NCBI RefSeq assembly: GCF_003259365.1
Contig: NZ_QLLY01000007.1
Span: forward strand, 186,001 to 250,000
DNA from: Streptomyces sp. PsTaAH-137
GTDB taxonomy: Bacteria > Actinomycetota > Actinomycetes > Streptomycetales > Streptomycetaceae
DNA: 64,000 bases
Direction: 5' to 3'
Positions 23,755-31,714 of this stretch are shown here, piece by piece. How positions within the stretch are numbered: position 1 is the stretch's first letter; every line of letters begins with the position of its first letter. A model generated the notes under the pieces. That model saw nothing but the letters and a program-made list of their open reading frames with translations, did not search any database and was not told the DNA's origin. The translations under genes and the position numbers were made by a program.

Positions 23755-25269
23755 TCAGTTCTGCCAGCGGTGGACGGGGGTGTTGGCCATCTCGTCCGGG
23801 CAGTCGTCGCGCCGGTGCCGCGTCCGCCGGTCGCGCAGCCAGTCGGACGTGGCGAGTGCCAGCGAGGCCAGCATCGCGACGAGTGCGGCGATCAGCGCCA
23901 CGAAGAGGGCACCGCGGTAGTCGTCGCCGCGGCCCAGCACCAGGTAGTACAGGCCCGGCAGGGCCGCGGTTCCCACCGCCGCGCCGAGCCGCTGTCCGGT
24001 CTGCAGCGCGCCTCCCGCGGCGCCCGCCATGCGCACCGGCACGTCCCGCAGGGTCATGGTGATGTTGGGCGAGACGACGAAGCCGCCGCCGATGCCGCCG
24101 ACGAAGAGCGCCGGGGCGGCGATCCAGGGCGCCGCGTCCACGGGCGCGTAACGGAGCAGCAGCGCCGTCACGCCCAGCCCGACGATGACGGCCGTGAGAC
24201 CCCATACGGTCAGTCGGCGCCCGAACCGGTCCACCAGGCGGCCGGCGAGGACCGCCGCGCTCGCGGAGCCCACGGCGAACGGGGTGACCGCGAGGCCCGA
24301 CCGGAGCGGGGAGAAGTCGAGGCCGTGCTGGTAGTAGAGCGCGAAGACCAGCCAGACACCGCTGAACCCGATGAAGTACAGCGTGCCGACACCGGCGCCG
24401 ATCGCGTAGCCCCGCACGGTGGTGAACAGGCGCGGGTCGAGCAGCGGCTGCCCCTGCCGGGCGACGAGCCGGCGCTGCCACCAGGTGAAGGCGGCGAGGA
24501 TCGCGGCGCCGACGGGGAACAGCCACCACAGTCGCCCGATGCCGCCGGAGTCGGCCTGGACCAGCGGATACATGACGGCGAGGACTCCCACGCCGAGGAG
24601 CAGAACGCCGGGTACGTCCACGGAGCCCTTGCCGGTTCGCCGGACCCGTGGCAGCAGACGCCGCCCGAGCAGGACGGCGACGACGCCGATGGGCACGTTG
24701 ACGTAGAAGATCCACCGCCAGCCCTGCGGTCCGGAGGCCAGGGCGAGGATGGCGCCGCCGGTGATGGGGCCGACGGCGGACGAGATGCCCACGACCGCCC
24801 CGAACAGGCCGAACGCACGGCCGCGCTCGGCGCCCCGGAACATCTGCTGGATGAGCGCCGAGTTCTGCGGGGCCATGCAGCCCGCGGCCAGTCCCTGGGC
24901 GAGCCGGGCGACCACCAGCAACGTGATGTCGGGCGCCGCGCCGCAGGCCGCGCTGCACAGGACGAACGCCCCCAGTGCCAGCAGGAAGATGCGCCGTCGG
25001 TCCAGGGCGTCCCCGAGACGTCCCGCGGTGACCAGGGCGAGGGCGAAGGTGAGGGCGTACCCGGACACCACCCACTGCACCTGCGCGGCCGAGGCGTGCA
25101 GATCGCGCTGCACGGTCGGCAGGGCCACGGCGACGATCGTGACGTCCAGGAGGCTCATGAAGCCCGCGACGAGCGTGACCCAGAGCGCCTTCCAGCGTCG
25201 CGGGTCCGGTACGTATGCGTCGGACCCGGCGCCCGGGGTACGGGCAGGATCGGACTCCGCCATGGGCAT
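23755..25269 (-). CDS. MFS drug:H+ antiporter (DHA2, EmrB/QacA type)
   Basis: 504 aa with about 14 membrane segments. Motif C-like D-V-T-I-V-A-V-A-L-P-T-V and WVVSGYALTFALALVTAGRLGD (motif A) are near the N-terminus, then G-x-x-G-P-I-T-G-G near residue 170. It exports hydrophobic compounds from the cytosol. The cytosolic N-terminus is proline-rich. It is divergent from ybdK, with the perfect palindrome at 25378-25399 between them; no regulator is adjacent. Several Met codons cluster at the start, so the exact initiator is uncertain by two or three codons. Confidence 0.9.
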   Translation of the reverse strand: MPMAESDPARTPGAGSDAYVPDPRRWKALWVTLVAGFMSLLDVTIVAVALPTVQRDLHASAAQVQWVVSGYALTFALALVTAGRLGDALDRRRIFLLALGAFVLCSAACGAAPDITLLVVARLAQGLAAGCMAPQNSALIQQMFRGAERGRAFGLFGAVVGISSAVGPITGGAILALASGPQGWRWIFYVNVPIGVVAVLLGRRLLPRVRRTGKGSVDVPGVLLLGVGVLAVMYPLVQADSGGIGRLWWLFPVGAAILAAFTWWQRRLVARQGQPLLDPRLFTTVRGYAIGAGVGTLYFIGFSGVWLVFALYYQHGLDFSPLRSGLAVTPFAVGSASAAVLAGRLVDRFGRRLTVWGLTAVIVGLGVTALLLRYAPVDAAPWIAAPALFVGGIGGGFVVSPNITMTLRDVPVRMAGAAGGALQTGQRLGAAVGTAALPGLYYLVLGRGDDYRGALFVALIAALVAMLASLALATSDWLRDRRTRHRRDDCPDEMANTPVHRWQN

Positions 25270-25377
25270 GACGATCAGGCTCCGCTCTTCGGCGGACGTG
25301 TGCTCGTTTCACCCTTGCGCGCAGACATCATGCTCCACAGTCGAACAAAGATCGCAAAGCGGCGCACCCGCAGTCGC

Positions 25378-25399
25378 GCCCGCTCGTCGACGAGCGGGC
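25378..25399. promoter_or_regulatory. Perfect 22-bp palindrome in a divergent promoter region
   Basis: GCCCGCTCGTC and its exact complement abut with no spacer, between the divergent MFS exporter and ybdK genes and 46 bases before the ybdK start. It could be an operator or a 5'-UTR hairpin. It resembles no site I can name. Confidence 0.45.
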
Positions 25400-25445
25400 C
25401 GCGGAGACTGGTGCTGCTTCAGAGTGACCCGAAAGGACAGGACGT

Positions 25446-26534
25446 ATGCGCAGTGTCGGGGTGGAAGAGGAACTGCTGCTCGTGGACCGCGACAGCGGCG
25501 AGCCACGCGCCATGTCGAGCGCGGTCATGGCCGTCGCCGCGCGGGAGGACGACGCCGACTTCGAGGCGGAGCTGCACCGCGAGCAACTGGAGTTCAACAC
25601 CCGCCCGCACCACTCGATGTCGAACCTGGCCGAGGAGATCGTCCGGTGGCGGGCGACGGCCGCCGACCACGCGGAGAAGCTGGGCGGCGCCGCCGTCGCG
25701 CTCGCCACCTCGCCCCTGCCGGTGAGCCCCACCGTCGGCACCGGAAAGCGCCACCAGTGGCTGGCGCGGGAGTTCGGCCTGACCACGCAGGAGCAGCTGA
25801 CGTGCGGCTGCCATGTCCATGTGGGCGTCGAGTCGGACGAGGAGGGCGTCGCCGTGCTGAACCGGCTGCGCCCCTGGATGTCCGTGCTCGTCGCGCTGAG
25901 CGCCAACTCGCCGTTCTGGCAGGGCGAGGACTCCGGCTACAGCAGCTATCGCAGCCGCGTATGGGGGCGTTGGCCGACCGCGGGGCCCGTTGAGCTCTTC
26001 GACGACGCCGCCGCGTACCACCGCGAGGTCCAGGACATGGTCGCCACCGGTGTCGTACGGGACCGGGGCATGGTCTATTTCGACGCGCGGCTCTCCGCCG
26101 CCCATCCGACCGTGGAGGTGCGCGTCGCGGATGTCTGCCTGGAGCCGTTCACGACCGTCCTGCTGGCCATGCTGGTACGTGGTCTGGTCGAGACGGCCGC
26201 ACGTGACTGGCGGGCCGGTGAGCCCGCCGCCCCGCACCCGGTGTCCCTGTTGCGCCTCGCGTCCTGGCGCGCGGGCCGGTCCGGGCTCGACGGCGAGCTC
26301 GTGAGCCCGTTGTCGATGCGTCCCGTACCGGCCCGTACCGCGGTGGAGTCCCTCGTGGAGTACGTGCGGCCCGCCCTGGAGGACGCGGGCGACTACGAGG
26401 AGGCCCGCACCCTGCTGTCCCGGCTGCTGCGCGACGGAAGCGGTGCCCGCGTGCAGCGCGAGGTCCACCGGCGCACCGGCGAGCTGCGCGAGGTGGTGGA
26501 GGAGTGCGTGCGCCGGACCCACAGCGGCATGTGA
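25446..26534 (+). CDS. ybdK: YbdK-type carboxylate-amine ligase (glutamate-cysteine ligase family 2)
   Basis: 362 aa. MRSVGVEEELLLVDRDSGEP is the classic GCS2 start. The later Q-L-x-C-G-C-H-V-H-V-G-V, W-Q-G-E-D-S-G-Y-S-S-Y-R and A-H-P-T-V-E-V-R-V-A-D motifs form the ATP/metal site. Family members join a carboxylate and an amine with weak gamma-glutamylcysteine synthetase activity. Actinomycetes use mycothiol, so glutathione synthesis is not assumed. The AAAGGA ribosome site is 8 bases from the ATG. Confidence 0.93.
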   Translation: MRSVGVEEELLLVDRDSGEPRAMSSAVMAVAAREDDADFEAELHREQLEFNTRPHHSMSNLAEEIVRWRATAADHAEKLGGAAVALATSPLPVSPTVGTGKRHQWLAREFGLTTQEQLTCGCHVHVGVESDEEGVAVLNRLRPWMSVLVALSANSPFWQGEDSGYSSYRSRVWGRWPTAGPVELFDDAAAYHREVQDMVATGVVRDRGMVYFDARLSAAHPTVEVRVADVCLEPFTTVLLAMLVRGLVETAARDWRAGEPAAPHPVSLLRLASWRAGRSGLDGELVSPLSMRPVPARTAVESLVEYVRPALEDAGDYEEARTLLSRLLRDGSGARVQREVHRRTGELREVVEECVRRTHSGM

Positions 26535-26562
26535 CACGCCCCCCCGCCCACGGTCCGCGGGC

Positions 26563-27009
26563 TCACACAAGGGCCGCGACCAGGAAGGCGAAGGCGGCGA
26601 TGATCACGCCGACGCGGGCGTAGTGGTACCGGTCCCAGCGCTTCATCTGCTCCTTCCAGTCGGCCGGCCGGGTCTCGGGGGTCCACGTCTTGCCCCGGTT
26701 GTTGATCGGGACGAGCAGCAGGAGCGACATGACCACGCTGACGATCAGCAGGGCGGCGCCGGCGACGACGAGACCGGTGCCGTGGTCGCCCCATCGCGCG
26801 GCGGCCCAGACACCGGCGAGGACGAGCGAGCCGATGTACCAGAACGGCATGACGGCGCCGAGCATCCGGCCCCCGTGGGAACGGGCCTGCTGATTGCTGT
26901 CGTCCGAGAGGCCGTTGAAGATCGGGTTCATGACGAAGGCGACGGAGAACTCCACCCCCACCATCACGCCGACGACCACGGTGGTGAACACCTCAAGTGC
27001 GTTGAGCAT
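26563..27009 (-). CDS. DUF1772-family membrane protein
   Basis: 148 aa with four predicted membrane helices. The sequence VVVGVMVGVEFSVAFVMNPI with a following N-G-L-S-D-D and R-S-H-G-G-R-M-L-G-A is characteristic of DUF1772 (anthrone-oxygenase-like fold) proteins. AGGAGG lies 7 bases before the ATG. It is divergent from a TetR gene that shares an operator-rich region. The pairing of DUF1772 with TetR is common in actinomycetes, but its activity is not known. Confidence 0.87.
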   Translation of the reverse strand: MLNALEVFTTVVVGVMVGVEFSVAFVMNPIFNGLSDDSNQQARSHGGRMLGAVMPFWYIGSLVLAGVWAAARWGDHGTGLVVAGAALLIVSVVMSLLLLVPINNRGKTWTPETRPADWKEQMKRWDRYHYARVGVIIAAFAFLVAALV

Positions 27010-27027
27010 GATGACCCCTCCTGGGAT

Positions 27028-27091
27028 CTAGCGCTGCTAGCTGATGGGGCAACGCTAGCGCTACTGCCGCTCGATTGTCTAGCAATGCTAG
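27028..27091. promoter_or_regulatory. Two CTAGC-N3-GCTAG operators in a divergent promoter
   Basis: Two perfect 13-bp inverted repeats, CTAGCGCTGCTAG at 27028-27040 and CTAGCAATGCTAG at 27079-27091, flank a degenerate third copy near 27055-27067. They sit between the divergent DUF1772 and TetR starts; the right one merges with the AGGA ribosome site of the TetR gene. This arrangement strongly suggests autorepression and co-repression of the membrane protein. Confidence 0.85.
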
Positions 27092-27100
27092 GATCAACTT

Positions 27101-27679
27101 ATGTCGGTACAGGAACGCAAGGAGCGCGAACGAGCGGGCCGCGAACGGCTCATCGTGGCCACGGCCCGCGAACTCGCCGAGCAGCAGGGCTGGGACGCGG
27201 TCACCACGCGCCGGCTCGCCGAGCGCATCGAGTACAGCCAGCCCGTCCTCTACAGCCACTTCCGGGGCAAGCGCGAGATCATCGGCGCCGTCGCCCTCGA
27301 AGGCGCCACGGAGCTCGCCGCGGCGCTGCGGTCGGCGACCGCTGCGGCGGATGACGCCCACGCGCGGGTCACCGCCCTCGCCCGCGCCTATCTCGACTTC
27401 GCCGAGCGCAACCCGGCGGTCTACGACGCAGTCTTCCGGCTCGACGGCGGTCTGGCCTTCGCGGACGAGGCCACCCCGGAGCCGCTGAAGGACGCCTTCG
27501 CCGCGCTCCTGGAGACCCTGGACGAGGTGGCCGGGGACGACGTCCACCCTGGCCTGTTCACCGAGACGTTCTGGGCGGCCCTGCACGGGCTGGCCACCCT
27601 CAGCCGGGCGGGACGGCTTCCGTCGGCCGACGCCGAGCGGCGCGTGGAGCTCTTGGTGGACCGGCTCGCCGTCCGGTGA
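27101..27679 (+). CDS. TetR-family regulator of the DUF1772 pair
   Basis: 192 aa. The helix-turn-helix is LIVATARELAEQQGWDAVTT, then RLAERIEYSQPVLYSHFRGK (residues 20-62). The helical C-terminal domain has L-A-R-A-Y-L-D-F-A-E-R-N-P-A-V-Y-D, as in a common actinobacterial subgroup. Only 9 bases separate its ATG from a CTAGC-N3-GCTAG site, so bound repressor would block its own ribosome site region. Confidence 0.9.
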   Translation: MSVQERKERERAGRERLIVATARELAEQQGWDAVTTRRLAERIEYSQPVLYSHFRGKREIIGAVALEGATELAAALRSATAAADDAHARVTALARAYLDFAERNPAVYDAVFRLDGGLAFADEATPEPLKDAFAALLETLDEVAGDDVHPGLFTETFWAALHGLATLSRAGRLPSADAERRVELLVDRLAVR

Positions 27680-27704
27680 CGACGGGCTCCTCCTCGATGC
27701 CCTG

Positions 27705-28601
27705 TCAGGCGGTTTCGGGGGCGGCCGCGGGAGGTTCGGCGGGCCGGGGCGCGGTCATGTCGAGCAGCAGCAGGGCATCGTGGTCGGGACCGCCGGGCTC
27801 GGCGGTGTAGACGCCGATCCGCTGTCCCGGCGCGCCTTCGACGTGCAGGGACTGCGAGGTGAGGGTGACCGTGCCGATCCGGGGATGCCGGAAGGTCTTC
27901 TGCGCGGGCTTGCGGCCGGTGACCTCGTAGCGTTCCCACAGGCCCGCGAAGTCGGGGCTCTTCAGGAGCAGTTCGCCGACGAGACGGGTCAGGTCGGGGG
28001 CGTCGGGGGCGGTGCCGGCGACGGCACGCAGCCGGGCGACGCAGCCGGTGACCTGGCGGTCCCAGTCCGGGAACAGGTCGCGGGCGGCCGGGTGGAGGAA
28101 GAGATAGCGGGCGAGGTTGCGGTGCTTGGCCGGCCAGTCCTCCAGCCCCGCGTAGAGGGCGAGCCCGCCGGGGTTCCAGGCCAGCACGTCCATGCTGCGG
28201 CTGATCACGTAGGCGGGGTGGGGGCGCAGCGACTCCAGCAGCAGCTTCAGGTGGGCGCGCACCGTGCGGCTGGGGGCCGGGGGCGGTTCGGGGGCGTAGC
28301 GGGCGGCGCGGGCGGCGAGTTCGCGCAGGTGCTGGTGTTCCTGGTCGTCCATGTGCAGGGCGCGGGCGAGGGAGTCGAGGACGGCGGGGCTGGGCCGGGT
28401 CTCCTTGCCGCGCTCCAGACGCACGTAGTAGTCGATGCTGATGCCCGCGAGTGTGGCCAGTTCCTCGCGGCGCAGCCCGGGGGTGCGGCGGACTCCGGTG
28501 CCGACGGTGAGGCCGACGTGGCCGGGGCTGGTCCGGGTGCGGCGGGCGCGCAGATAGCGGCCCAGCTCGGCGCCCTCGCTGTGCGCGCTTGCGGTTGCCA
28601 T
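27705..28601 (-). CDS. XRE-family regulator with MmyB-like ligand domain
   Basis: 298 aa from the ATG at 28601. The N-terminal helix-turn-helix includes GLRREELATLAGISIDYYVR and LERGKETRPS (residues 40-80). The C-terminal half (S-R-S-M-D-V-L-A-W-N, R-Y-L-F-L-H-P-A-A-R-D-L, F-R-H-P-x-I-G-T-V-T-L-T) is the MmyB/MLTR ligand-binding domain, thought to bind fatty-acid-like ligands. These regulators are usually divergent from an oxidoreductase gene they control, as here with the zinc alcohol dehydrogenase. Confidence 0.92.
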   Translation of the reverse strand: MATASAHSEGAELGRYLRARRTRTSPGHVGLTVGTGVRRTPGLRREELATLAGISIDYYVRLERGKETRPSPAVLDSLARALHMDDQEHQHLRELAARAARYAPEPPPAPSRTVRAHLKLLLESLRPHPAYVISRSMDVLAWNPGGLALYAGLEDWPAKHRNLARYLFLHPAARDLFPDWDRQVTGCVARLRAVAGTAPDAPDLTRLVGELLLKSPDFAGLWERYEVTGRKPAQKTFRHPRIGTVTLTSQSLHVEGAPGQRIGVYTAEPGGPDHDALLLLDMTAPRPAEPPAAAPETA

Positions 28602-28848
28602 GCCTCCAGTCTCACCCGTGGGGCGGGCGCCTCGCGGCCGGGAAGGGGGCCCTGTCATTACCCCTGAAGAGCGCGCCCTGCCGCAGGGGAACGATCCGGG
28701 CGAGGGTGGGACGAGGAAGACGCCCGTCCCTTCACCGACGCCCGGGTTCCGACCGGCGCGACCTGCCGGTCCGGGCGAGACTGGGAGACCGGGCACCACT
28801 CTGGGCCGGCCGCCCCGCCCAGTACGACCCCGTTGGGAGCCACATCCG

Positions 28849-29877
28849 ATGCGCGCAGCAGTGATGTACGGAGCCGGCGACGTCCGCGTCGAGGACCGGC
28901 CCGACCCGAAGATCGTGAAGCCCGCCGACGCCGTGGTCCGTGTCGTCGCCTCCTGCGTGTGCGGCAGCGACCTGTGGCCCTACGGATCGATGCCCGCCAC
29001 CGGCACCGGCCGGCCCATGGGGCACGAGTTCCTCGGCGTCGTCGAGGAGACCGGTGCGGACGTGCGCGGGCTGACGGCGGGCGATCTGGTCGTCGCCCCG
29101 TTCACGTACAGCGACAACACGTGTGACTACTGCGCCAAGGGCCTGCACATCTCGTGCCGCGACGGTGGCCGGTACGGCTTCGACGGCGTCGACGGCGGGC
29201 AGGGCGAGGCCGTCCGTGTCCCGCATGCGGACGGCACTCTGGTGAAACTGCCGGTGGCCGCCGACTCCGCGCTGGTGCCCTCCCTGCTGGCCCTGTCGGA
29301 CGTGATGACCACCGGCCACCACGGCGCGGTCACCGCGGGCGTCGGCCGCGGCGACGTGGTGCTGGTCGTGGGCGACGGTGCGGTGGGGCTGTGCGCAGTG
29401 ATCGCCGCGCGGCGGCTCGGTGCCGAGCGGATCGTGCTCGCCGGACGCCACGAGACCCGGACGGAGCTGGGCCGTCACTTCGGCGCCACCGACGTGGTCG
29501 CCGCGCGCGGAGAGGAGGGCGTCGCCCGGATCCGGGAGCTGACCGGCGGCGTGGACAAGGTGATCGAGGCCGTCGGCACCCGCCAGGCCCTCGACACCGC
29601 CCTCGGCGCGGTCCTGGACGGCGGCACCGTCAGCCGGCTCGGTGTGCCGCAGTACGAGCAGGGTCCGATCGGCCCGGCCGAGTTCATGCGCAACATCACC
29701 CTGACCGGCGGCGCCAGCCCCGCCCGCGCCTACATCGAACAGCTGCTGCCCGACGTCCTGGACGGCACCATCGCCCCCGGGCGCGTCTTCGACCGGGAAT
29801 TCCCGCTCGCCCAGGTGCCGGACGCCTACCGCGCGATGGCCGACCGCCAGGTGCTCAAGGCGCTGATCCGCCCCTGA
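28849..29877 (+). CDS. Zinc-type alcohol dehydrogenase
   Basis: 342 aa from the ATG at 28849; the frame stays open upstream through non-coding-like sequence. The catalytic zinc ligands are Cys in V-C-G-S-D-L and His-Glu in M-G-H-E-F-L-G. The structural-zinc loop is atypical: C-D-Y-C-x7-C, with three Cys instead of four. The NAD(P) site is V-V-G-D-G-A-V-G-L-C and the cofactor-binding R-H-E-T-R. It is a cytosolic oxidoreductase of unknown substrate, probably controlled by the divergent MmyB-type regulator. Confidence 0.88.
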   Translation: MRAAVMYGAGDVRVEDRPDPKIVKPADAVVRVVASCVCGSDLWPYGSMPATGTGRPMGHEFLGVVEETGADVRGLTAGDLVVAPFTYSDNTCDYCAKGLHISCRDGGRYGFDGVDGGQGEAVRVPHADGTLVKLPVAADSALVPSLLALSDVMTTGHHGAVTAGVGRGDVVLVVGDGAVGLCAVIAARRLGAERIVLAGRHETRTELGRHFGATDVVAARGEEGVARIRELTGGVDKVIEAVGTRQALDTALGAVLDGGTVSRLGVPQYEQGPIGPAEFMRNITLTGGASPARAYIEQLLPDVLDGTIAPGRVFDREFPLAQVPDAYRAMADRQVLKALIRP

Positions 29878-30001
29878 CGCCGGCCGCTCCCCCGTCGGCC
29901 GCTGCCGCCGACTCCGCTGGCAGCGGCACCGGATGAAAGCGAGAGCGACGAACTTCACGGTGTCCTGGCGCGCGACGCGTTCGCTGTGGTTACCTGACGT
30001 C

Positions 30002-30076
30002 ATGACCGTGCTCGTGACCCGTCGCCACGTCGACTACGCGCGTGTCACCACCACTGGTTGTCACGCCGCGAGCTGA
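30002..30076 (+). CDS. RRHVD-type leader peptide of the methionine operon
   Basis: 24 codons: MTVLVTRRHVDYARV, then a short Thr-rich stretch, one Gly-Cys and a TGA stop. Short actinobacterial peptides with an RRHVDL/Y core and terminal Cys are widely annotated as putative leader peptides upstream of cysteine and methionine genes. This one is 274 bases ahead of metY. It is too short for automatic gene calls. There is no clear ribosome site, so it may be translated from a leaderless or weakly led mRNA. Stalling at its Cys codon could sense sulfur amino acid supply. Confidence 0.75.
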   Translation: MTVLVTRRHVDYARVTTTGCHAAS

Positions 30077-30111
30077 CGACGCGCTGCGGCCTCGGACCTG
30101 CCTTCTGACCA

Positions 30112-30139
30112 GCGGAAGACGGGTTTCCGACAGTTCCGC
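30112..30139 (+). promoter_or_regulatory. Mutually exclusive hairpins after the leader peptide
   Basis: The strand GCGGAA (30112-30117) can pair either with TTCCG at 30125-30129 or with TTCCGC at 30134-30139. These two folds exclude each other and lie 36-63 bases after the leader stop, the geometry expected of a ribosome-mediated attenuator. There is no T-tract, so control might act on elongation, Rho or translation. Inferred from base pairing only. Confidence 0.45.
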
Positions 30140-30150
30140 GCTCCGTCTCT

Positions 30151-30190
30151 GACCGGGATCTGACCGGGATCTGACCGGGATCTGACCGGG
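30151..30190 (+). repeat. 11-bp tandem repeat in the metY leader
   Basis: GACCGGGATCT occurs three times in tandem, followed by a fourth partial copy (GACCGGG). It is in the 5' untranslated region of metY, downstream of the leader-peptide hairpins. The unit is not a multiple of three, so it is not a coding repeat. Confidence 0.9.
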
Positions 30191-30349
30191 TTCCTACCGG
30201 CTCCCCACCCACGCCGTACGTCGCATCGACACGCCCGCTCGCCGGGTGGTGCTCCGTGCGCGCGCCGCACCACGGCCGTTCCGGATTCCGGCGTTCCCGT
30301 CTGCCGTTCCGCTTTCCTCCTTCCCGACCTTCGTCCAGGGAGCATCGTC

Positions 30350-31714
30350 ATGAGCCAGCCCATCGACTCCGTCACCGCAGGCCACACCCCCGAGGAGACG
30401 CCCGCCGGGCCCGGCCCCTCGGCCTGGTCCTTCGAGACCCGGCAGATCCACGCGGGGGCGGTGCCCGACCCGGCGACCGGCGCCCGTGCGACCCCGATCT
30501 ACCAGACGACGTCGTTCGTGTTCCGCGACACCCAGCACGCCGCCGACCTGTTCTCACTGGCCGAGCCCGGCAACATCTACACCCGCATCCACAACCCCAC
30601 GCAGGACGTCCTCGAGCAGCGGATCGCCGCGCTGGAGGGCGGTGTCGCCGCCGTCGCACTGGCATCCGGACAGGCCGCGGAGACGCTGGCGCTGCTCACC
30701 CTCGCACGTGCCGGAGACCACATCGTCTCCAGTACGTCGCTGTACGGCGGCACGTACAACCTCTTCCGGCACACGCTCCCGAGGCTGGGCATCGAGGTGT
30801 CCTTCGTGGACGACCCCGACGACCCGGAAGCGTGGCGGGCGGCGATCCGGCCCCGCACCAAGGCGCTGTTCGCGGAGACACTGGGCAACCCCCGCGGGAA
30901 CGTGCTCGACGTGCGGGCGGTCGCGGACGTCGCCCACGAGGCCGGTGTGCCGCTGGTCGTCGACAACACGGTGCCCACGCCCTACCTGCTGCGCCCCATC
31001 GAGCACGGGGCGGACATCGTCGTGCACTCGGCGACCAAGTTCCTGGGCGGACACGGCACGGCGATCGGGGGTGTCGTCGTCGACGGCGGCACCTTCGACT
31101 TCGGCGCGCACCTCGAGCGGTTCCCCGACTTCACCGAACCCGACCCGAGCTACCACGGCCTCCGGTACTGGCCGGCTCTCGGTCCCGGCGCCTTCGCCGT
31201 CAAGCTCCGGGTCCAACTGCTGCGCGATCTCGGCCCGGCGCTCTCCCCGCACTCCGCGTTCCTGCTCCTGCAGGGCGTGGAGACGCTGAGCCTGCGCATC
31301 GAACGGCACACGGAGAACGCCCTCGCGCTCGCCCAGTGGCTGGAGCGGCGCGACGAGGTCGCCGCCGTCCACTATCCGGGCCTCGAATCCAGCAGGTGGT
31401 ACCAGGCGGGGCAGAAGTACCTGCCGCGCGGATCGGGTGCCGTCGTCTCCTTCGAGCTTCGGGACGGCGTGGAGGCGGGCCGGAGGTTCGTGGACGCGGT
31501 CGAACTCTTCAGCCACCTCGCCAACATCGGCGACGTCCGCAGCCTCATCATCCACCCGGCCTCCACCACCCACAGCCAGCTCGACGAGGAGCAGTTGGCG
31601 GCCACCGGCGCCGCTCCCGGTCTGGTGCGCCTGTCGGTCGGCATCGAGAACATCGCCGACCTCAAGGCGGACCTCGATGCGGGGTTCCGCGCCGCGAAGG
31701 GCGCGTCCTCCTGA
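30350..31714 (+). CDS. metY: O-acetylhomoserine/O-acetylserine sulfhydrylase
   Basis: 454 aa, a PLP enzyme of the Cys/Met metabolism (gamma-family) fold. Features are F-E-T-R-Q-I-H-A-G near the start, Y-T-R-I-x-N-P-T, A-L-A-S-G-Q-A-A, the PLP lysine in H-S-A-T-K-F-L-G-G-H-G, and the C-terminal G-x-x-x-S-L-I-I-H-P-A-S-T-T-H. It condenses O-acetylhomoserine with sulfide to give homocysteine (or O-acetylserine to give cysteine). MetX, overlapping downstream, makes its substrate. Control by the upstream leader region is likely. Confidence 0.96.
   Translation: MSQPIDSVTAGHTPEETPAGPGPSAWSFETRQIHAGAVPDPATGARATPIYQTTSFVFRDTQHAADLFSLAEPGNIYTRIHNPTQDVLEQRIAALEGGVAAVALASGQAAETLALLTLARAGDHIVSSTSLYGGTYNLFRHTLPRLGIEVSFVDDPDDPEAWRAAIRPRTKALFAETLGNPRGNVLDVRAVADVAHEAGVPLVVDNTVPTPYLLRPIEHGADIVVHSATKFLGGHGTAIGGVVVDGGTFDFGAHLERFPDFTEPDPSYHGLRYWPALGPGAFAVKLRVQLLRDLGPALSPHSAFLLLQGVETLSLRIERHTENALALAQWLERRDEVAAVHYPGLESSRWYQAGQKYLPRGSGAVVSFELRDGVEAGRRFVDAVELFSHLANIGDVRSLIIHPASTTHSQLDEEQLAATGAAPGLVRLSVGIENIADLKADLDAGFRAAKGASS

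Noticed and set aside
23755..25269. Antibiotic-resistance island with the exporter at 39423-40889
   Set aside because: Both are ordinary DHA2 exporters 14 kb apart, with no transposase, integrase or biosynthetic genes near them.
30151..30190. CRISPR-like repeats
   Set aside because: Direct 11-bp repeats without spacers; no cas genes in the window.
30076..30349. SAM riboswitch upstream of metY
   Set aside because: I could not find the conserved core of SAM-I or SAM-IV riboswitches; the leader peptide and alternative hairpins explain the region better. A covariance-model search would settle this.
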